From Puniceicoccaceae bacterium (lineage in GTDB: Bacteria; Verrucomicrobiota; Verrucomicrobiia; Opitutales; Coraliomargaritaceae): DNA of 64,000 nt. Under the pieces are notes generated by a model. The model made no database searches. It was given only the letters and a program-made list of their open reading frames with translations, and had not been told where the DNA came from. This document shows positions 59,853 to 64,000 of the stretch, one piece after another (positions within the stretch are counted from its first letter, which is position 1; each line of letters begins with the position of its first letter). The translations under genes were made by a program, and so were the position numbers. The DNA is taken from contig CACIKF010000001.1 in the NCBI GenBank assembly GCA_902587165.1, positions 1 to 64,000 of the forward strand, in the 5' to 3' direction.

Positions 59853-60095
59853 CTATGCCTGCTGCTCGCCGTCTTCGCCAATCGCCTCAACCGGGCAGCC
59901 TTCGAGGGCCTCCATACAAAGATCCGTCTCTTCTTGCGAAGTCGGTTGCTTGTAGACGAAAGAGTAGCCTCCGTCTTCGTTACGGGTAAAATTTTCTGGA
60001 GCCGTTTCACGGCAAAGATCACAATCGATGCATTGTTCATCGACGTAAAATTTACCCTTTACGTTTTCTGGCCATTTTTCGTCTAGTTGTGCCAT
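59853..60095 (-). CDS. Ferredoxin, single [4Fe-4S]
   Basis: 80 residues from the ATG at 60095 ([14 protein letters not shown]); a TTG-type extension of 16 codons is not native. Cluster cysteines: CIDCDLC (about 23-29) and the distant CP in EGCPVEAIG; one more Cys (about 60) could form a disulfide as in Thermotoga-type ferredoxins. The acidic C-terminus EDGEQQA is typical. The redox partner is unknown. Divergent from grpE. Confidence 0.87.
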   Translation of the reverse strand: MAQLDEKWPENVKGKFYVDEQCIDCDLCRETAPENFTRNEDGGYSFVYKQPTSQEETDLCMEALEGCPVEAIGEDGEQQA

Positions 60096-60163
60096 GGTTC
60101 GAAAAATCCTTCTTTTACTCAACGAGTCAAGAGGAAGCGGCAAGAAAACGCAGGTTTCAATAC

Positions 60164-60191
60164 TTGGACTGCGTTCTTGAATTTTTACAAT
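60164..60191 (+). promoter_or_regulatory. Candidate sigma-70 promoter for grpE-dnaJ
   Basis: TTGGAC (60164-60169), a 16-nt spacer and TACAAT (60186-60191), about 78 bp upstream of the grpE ATG. No CIRCE element or heat-shock sigma consensus was seen in the same stretch. Confidence 0.5.
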
Positions 60192-60269
60192 TTATCCTCA
60201 CACTGCCGCGCTAACTTTAAGAATGGCGTTCACATTACTGCCCACAAAGACCTAAATTTTCAATCTATC

Positions 60270-60848
60270 ATGACGAAACAAGACGAAGACATATCTGAGG
60301 AAACCAATGAACCCACTGTCGAAGCGACTGAGAAAACCGAAGCCCAAGAAGCTTGCGACGAAGCCAACGAGCCCGTGCTGACCGACCTAGAAAAAGCTCA
60401 AGCCGAAGCAGCCGAGATGAAAAGTCGTTACTTACGCTCAGTTGCTGACATGGAAAACTATCGCAAGCGCATAGCCCGCGAGAAGCAGGACATTATCCGC
60501 AGTGCGGCGGCCAATGTCGTCGAATCGCTCCTTCCAGTAATCGACAACATGAAATTAGGCCTACAAGCCGCCGAGAATCATCCTGAGGCAAAAGACGTAA
60601 CGCTCGGCTTTAAGATGGTCGACGAGCAGCTGAAGAAATCGCTATCCGAGCAAGGCCTCGAAGAGCTAGTTCCCGATGGCGAAGCCTTCGATCCCAATCT
60701 ACACGAGTGTATTGCGCAACAGACTTCCGACGAAATCAAAGAGGATAACGTCATACAAACCGTGCGCGCTGGCTACCGTCTCAACGATCGCCTCATCCGC
60801 GCGGCCAACGTAATCGTATCAAGTGGCCCTTCAAAGGAGAAAAACTAA
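60270..60848 (+). CDS. grpE: Nucleotide exchange factor GrpE
   Basis: 192 residues from the ATG at 60270; the frame's earlier 61 codons overlap the ferredoxin gene and are not native. An acidic, disordered N-terminus (about 1-45) is followed by the long coiled coil with [20 protein letters not shown] (about 54-73), [16 protein letters not shown], and the C-terminal beta domain [12 protein letters not shown] with [21 protein letters not shown] (in parts). Releases ADP from DnaK. dnaJ follows 6 bp later. Confidence 0.94.
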   Translation: MTKQDEDISEETNEPTVEATEKTEAQEACDEANEPVLTDLEKAQAEAAEMKSRYLRSVADMENYRKRIAREKQDIIRSAAANVVESLLPVIDNMKLGLQAAENHPEAKDVTLGFKMVDEQLKKSLSEQGLEELVPDGEAFDPNLHECIAQQTSDEIKEDNVIQTVRAGYRLNDRLIRAANVIVSSGPSKEKN

Positions 60849-60854
60849 AGCAAT

Positions 60855-62012
60855 ATGGCGACTGGCTATTACGAACTTCTGGGTGTCTCTCGTGACGTCT
60901 CCGATTCCGACCTTAAAAAGGCTTACCGCAAACAAGCGGTCAAATATCACCCAGACAAAAACCCAGGCGACGAAGCCGCCGAGGCCAAGTTTAAGGAAAT
61001 TTCCGAAGCTTACGACGTGCTTAAAGACGGCGAAAAGCGCGCTGCCTACGACCGCTACGGACATGCCGCTTTCAAGCAAGGAGGCATGGGCAATCCCAGC
61101 GGTGGTATGGGTGGTGGCATGGGTGGCCAAGATCCCTTCGACATCTTCCGTGAAGCCTTCGGGGGCGGAGGCGGCGGAGGGGGCGGTATCTTCGAAGAAT
61201 TCTTCGGCGGAGGGGGCGGTCAATCTACAGGCGGGGCAGCCCACGGTTCCGACTTACGCTACGATCTAGAAATCTCGCTCGAAGAGGCGGCCAAAGGCAC
61301 TGAGAAGGAGATCAAGTATCGCCGCCCCGTTACTTGTAAAAAATGCACTGGCTCCGGCGCAGAGCCTGGCTCAAAAAAGGTAACTTGCAGCACTTGTCGT
61401 GGCACTGGCCAGGTGACCTCCAACCGTGGATTTATCAGCTACCGCCAAGTCTGCCCTGAATGTCAAGGCACGGGGCAAAAGATTGAAAATCCCTGCAGCA
61501 ATTGCCGTGGTGAAGGACGTGTAATGGATAGCAGCTCCGTCAAGGTGCGCATCCCCGCAGGCGTCTTCACTGGTTCGAAGCTCCGCTCTGCAGGTAAAGG
61601 CGAAGCCGGTCAAATGGGTGGTCAGTCAGGTGATCTTTACATAATGATTCACGTCAAAGAGCACGAGCTCTTCGAACGTCACGATAACGATCTCTTCTGC
61701 GAAGTCCCTATCAAGTTCACTCTTGCAGCGCTAGGCGGTTCAATCAGCGTGCCCACCCTATTCGGTAAAGGCTCGCTCAAGATTCCTGTAGGCACTCAGA
61801 CAGGCACCACCTTCCGTCTGAAGGAGCAAGGCGTCCCCGCTCTGCGTGGGGGTCGCAAGGGCGACCTGCTCATCCGCGTGCAAGTTGAGGTGCCGACTAA
61901 GCTCACTAGTAAACAAACTGCCAAACTCGAGGACTACGCAGAGGCCTGCGGCGACCCCGCCAACCCCGTAGGCGAGTCCTTCGTCGAAAAAGCCAAGAAG
62001 TTTTTCCGGTAA
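60855..62012 (+). CDS. dnaJ: Chaperone DnaJ
   Basis: Full type I J-protein, 385 residues. J domain (about 4-70) with HPDKNPGD, a very Gly-rich G/F region (about 75-130), then four zinc CxxCxGxG motifs: [24 protein letters not shown] and CSNCRGEG (about 158-223), and the two client-binding barrels. It delivers clients to DnaK. dnaK is not in this cluster. Confidence 0.96.
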   Translation: MATGYYELLGVSRDVSDSDLKKAYRKQAVKYHPDKNPGDEAAEAKFKEISEAYDVLKDGEKRAAYDRYGHAAFKQGGMGNPSGGMGGGMGGQDPFDIFREAFGGGGGGGGGIFEEFFGGGGGQSTGGAAHGSDLRYDLEISLEEAAKGTEKEIKYRRPVTCKKCTGSGAEPGSKKVTCSTCRGTGQVTSNRGFISYRQVCPECQGTGQKIENPCSNCRGEGRVMDSSSVKVRIPAGVFTGSKLRSAGKGEAGQMGGQSGDLYIMIHVKEHELFERHDNDLFCEVPIKFTLAALGGSISVPTLFGKGSLKIPVGTQTGTTFRLKEQGVPALRGGRKGDLLIRVQVEVPTKLTSKQTAKLEDYAEACGDPANPVGESFVEKAKKFFR

Positions 62013-62049
62013 AATTTGATTACTCCTTCTTATAATTCGTCATTCTTAA

Positions 62050-62643
62050 ATGCCTTATCCAATCGTCATCCTGGGCTCCGGCCGCGGAACAAACGCAGAG
62101 GCGCTCCTCAAGTCGGAATCGAAAAAGAACCTCGGCGCGGCCAAGATCGCCGCAGTGATTAGCGACCATGAGGATGCTGGCATTCTAGCGCTTGGGAAGA
62201 AATACAAAGTGCCCGCGATCTTCCTCGATCCAGGCCGTAAGGGCGCACGCCTGACTGACGAAGCGGAGCAGGTCTACATTAAGCGCATCCAGAGCTTCTC
62301 ACCAAAGTTGATCGTGCTCGCAGGCTTCATGCGGATAATAAAACGCCCCTTCATTGACGCCTTTAAAGGACGCGTGATCAACCTGCACCCTAGCCTCCTG
62401 CCAAGTTTTCCTGGTATGAGCGGCATCCAACAAGCCTTCGAATACGGCGTGAGAATAACAGGTTGTTCCATACATTGGGTCACTCCTGAAATCGATGCGG
62501 GACCGATTATCGATCAGAAAGTTGTGCGCATTGAAGAATCGGACACACTTGGAATTTTAACCAAGAAAGTTCACCTCGCAGAACACGCACTACTACCTGA
62601 TGTCGTCACCCGCCTAAGCAAAGGCGAAATATCCGCGCCCTAG
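62050..62643 (+). CDS. purN: Phosphoribosylglycinamide formyltransferase
   Basis: 10-formyl-THF-dependent step of purine synthesis. 197 residues. [15 protein letters not shown] (5-19, phosphate loop), the catalytic Asn-His-Asp set in [13 protein letters not shown] (about 115-127) and [12 protein letters not shown] (about 149-160). 38 bp after dnaJ and 41 bp before prmA, all on the same strand. Confidence 0.94.
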   Translation: MPYPIVILGSGRGTNAEALLKSESKKNLGAAKIAAVISDHEDAGILALGKKYKVPAIFLDPGRKGARLTDEAEQVYIKRIQSFSPKLIVLAGFMRIIKRPFIDAFKGRVINLHPSLLPSFPGMSGIQQAFEYGVRITGCSIHWVTPEIDAGPIIDQKVVRIEESDTLGILTKKVHLAEHALLPDVVTRLSKGEISAP

Positions 62644-62684
62644 CCATCTCTGAGAGTCCCGCTAATAATTACTTTCACTCACAG

Positions 62685-63584
62685 ATGAGCAAGCAAGTCG
62701 AACTCCGCGCCGGTATTCCTGAGGAAATGGTCGATCCTCTCGAGGACTATTTCTGCGAGACTGAATCTCCCTACTGGGGGATCATGCAAAAGGAGGTTAC
62801 CGATCCTTACGAACTCTTCGGCATCTTCCCCGACGAGGCGACCGCGAGCGGCGCCCTCGCGGTGCTGCGCAAAGATTTCAAAAGTCTACCCATAGATTTT
62901 GAGCTAGCCGAGATTGTCGATACCGACTGGCAAAACGCCTACAAAGAGTTCGTTAAACCATGGAGCGACCGCCAACTTCACTGGATCCCACTTTGGGGGC
63001 GCGACAACATCGAAGCACCCTACGACGCAGCCGTCGTCTACCTCGATGCAGGCATGGCCTTCGGCACAGGTGCGCACGAAACCACGCGCCTCTGCGCAAG
63101 TCGTCTCCAGGACTATCGCGATGCCCATGCCGACCAGCTCGATACGACTGAAGTGATCGATGCCGGTTGCGGCTCTGGGGTGCTGGCGCTGTCCGCTTCG
63201 GCGCTCGGCTTCAAAAAGATTCTCGGCTTCGACTTCGACCCCGAAGCGATCACGGTTTGCCACAGTAACTCGGCTGAGAACGCCCATCTCGTTAAACCCG
63301 AGTTCGTAGTCGCCGACCTAGAAAAAGGTTTTGCCGGGGGCCGCCAAGGCGATCTCGTTTTGGCCAACATCCAGACCGATGTACTCATTCCCCACTGCGA
63401 CCTCCTCGTCAGGGGCGTCAAAGCTAGCGGTATTCTCGCTCTAAGCGGTATTTTGACCAAGGAACTGGATCAAGTAAGGGCGCATTTCATAAAGCAATTT
63501 GCCGCGCAGCGCCCTGAAGCTGGAATCGCTAACGATAGTCGCGAAGACGGCGAATGGGGCGATTTGCTATTTACTTTGTCATAA
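62685..63584 (+). CDS. prmA: Ribosomal protein L11 methyltransferase
   Basis: Trimethylates L11. 299 residues: an N-terminal substrate-recognition part, then [16 protein letters not shown] (about 123-138), the SAM loop [15 protein letters not shown] (about 156-170), GFDFDPEAI, and the [12 protein letters not shown] (here replacing the usual NILA.PL) motif before the C-terminus. The first and second domains match PrmA length. A general SAM methyltransferase is the fallback. Confidence 0.88.
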   Translation: MSKQVELRAGIPEEMVDPLEDYFCETESPYWGIMQKEVTDPYELFGIFPDEATASGALAVLRKDFKSLPIDFELAEIVDTDWQNAYKEFVKPWSDRQLHWIPLWGRDNIEAPYDAAVVYLDAGMAFGTGAHETTRLCASRLQDYRDAHADQLDTTEVIDAGCGSGVLALSASALGFKKILGFDFDPEAITVCHSNSAENAHLVKPEFVVADLEKGFAGGRQGDLVLANIQTDVLIPHCDLLVRGVKASGILALSGILTKELDQVRAHFIKQFAAQRPEAGIANDSREDGEWGDLLFTLS

Positions 63585-63701
63585 GGGCTAGTTCCCGACC
63601 CTAGACAGTATCATAAGCAAACTGCCTGATGACGGAACTTCAACACAACAATACGATTCCGTGCTTGCGGAACAAAAGAAGACTCTCACATAATACTACA
63701 T

Positions 63702-64000
63702 ATGCAGAGTATTGGGGAACGACTAGAAGAAGCACGTAAGCGAAAGGGCATTTCTCTGCGCGAAGCAGCTGAGGCGACCAAGATCCGCAGTGACTTCCTT
63801 GGGTATATCGAACAAAGTAAGATGGATTTCTCTCTGCCCGAGATCTACAAGCGCGGATTCCTTAAAAACTATGCCCGCTATCTAAAGTTGGACTATGATA
63901 AGATCATGACCGACTACAACGCTCAGCAACTAAGCAAATCTCGCCTTGGCAAAAAAGCTGGCTCTGAGTGGTTCGGCCAAATGGAGGTCAAAAAAACTGA
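63702..64000 (+). CDS. RodZ-like helix-turn-helix protein, 3' end beyond the window
   Basis: About 99 residues are present. The N-terminus [29 protein letters not shown] is the usual Cro/C1-type helix-turn-helix of RodZ, followed by [30 protein letters not shown]. In RodZ the domain binds MreB at the membrane; the expected membrane helix would lie past position 64000. The start is the ATG at 63702. It could also be a soluble regulator, but the [13 protein letters not shown] pattern favours RodZ. Confidence 0.8.
   Translation, partial: MQSIGERLEEARKRKGISLREAAEATKIRSDFLGYIEQSKMDFSLPEIYKRGFLKNYARYLKLDYDKIMTDYNAQQLSKSRLGKKAGSEWFGQMEVKKT

Overview
The window is a gene-dense, mostly housekeeping stretch of a bacterial chromosome. 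The proteins suggest Verrucomicrobiota, most likely the class Opitutia (Coraliomargarita-like). The pointers are a MurC-MurB fusion, an OleC/OleD pair, GbsR-type regulation and a Bacteroidota-like ParE. This placement comes from family recognition by eye and not from a search. There is no rRNA, tRNA, CRISPR array, prophage or insertion sequence that I can see.

Layout. 1-2.4 kb: a partial WecA-like sugar-phosphate transferase, a GbsR/MarR-type regulator with a clear candidate operator, and a divergent atypical SDR protein. 2.5-7 kb: pdhA-pdhB-pdhC (pyruvate dehydrogenase E1 alpha, E1 beta, E2) with a terminator, then a small YkoF-like thiamine-binding candidate and peptide deformylase. 7-18.3 kb (minus strand): a secreted lactonase-like propeller protein, then a partial division and cell wall cluster transcribed tsaD-murD-LysM lipoprotein-ftsW-murG-murC/murB fusion-ddl-ftsQ. 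ftsA and ftsZ do not follow ftsQ. 18.4-25 kb: a MidA-like methyltransferase, bL28, XerD, N-acetylglutamate synthase, an unknown 109-residue protein, a phosphopantetheinyl transferase, PPK2, and bL21-bL27. 25-32 kb (minus): PriA, a TPR protein, a DEAD-box helicase, MgtE, PdxH and TrxB. 32.4-40 kb: a ParE-type topoisomerase subunit, threonine synthase and aspartate kinase, then pyrH-frr and proB. 40-46 kb: an MBL hydrolase, OleD, OleC, Ppx/GppA, thymidine kinase and an RlmI-like methyltransferase. 46-52 kb: a MarR regulator with a perfect 20-bp palindrome, a phytoene desaturase/retinol saturase-like flavoprotein, isochorismate synthase and a UvrD/PcrA helicase. 52-59 kb (minus): a complete F-type ATP synthase operon, atpB-E-F-H-A-G-D-C. 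59-64 kb: a small membrane protein, TrmB, ferredoxin, grpE-dnaJ, purN, prmA and the start of a RodZ-like gene.

The most interesting signals are the following: the ole beta-lactone/olefin genes without oleA or oleB beside them; an N-terminally short AtpH and a signal-peptide-bearing AtpF; a strong hairpin between atpE and atpF; the rearranged division cluster with an embedded LysM lipoprotein; the GbsR- and MarR-type palindromes; and two intergenic regions (lysC/pyrH and oleC/ppx) with long-range or alternative inverted repeats. I found no clearly new multi-gene system. Where the longest open frame starts implausibly, I moved the start to a better codon and say so in the entry.
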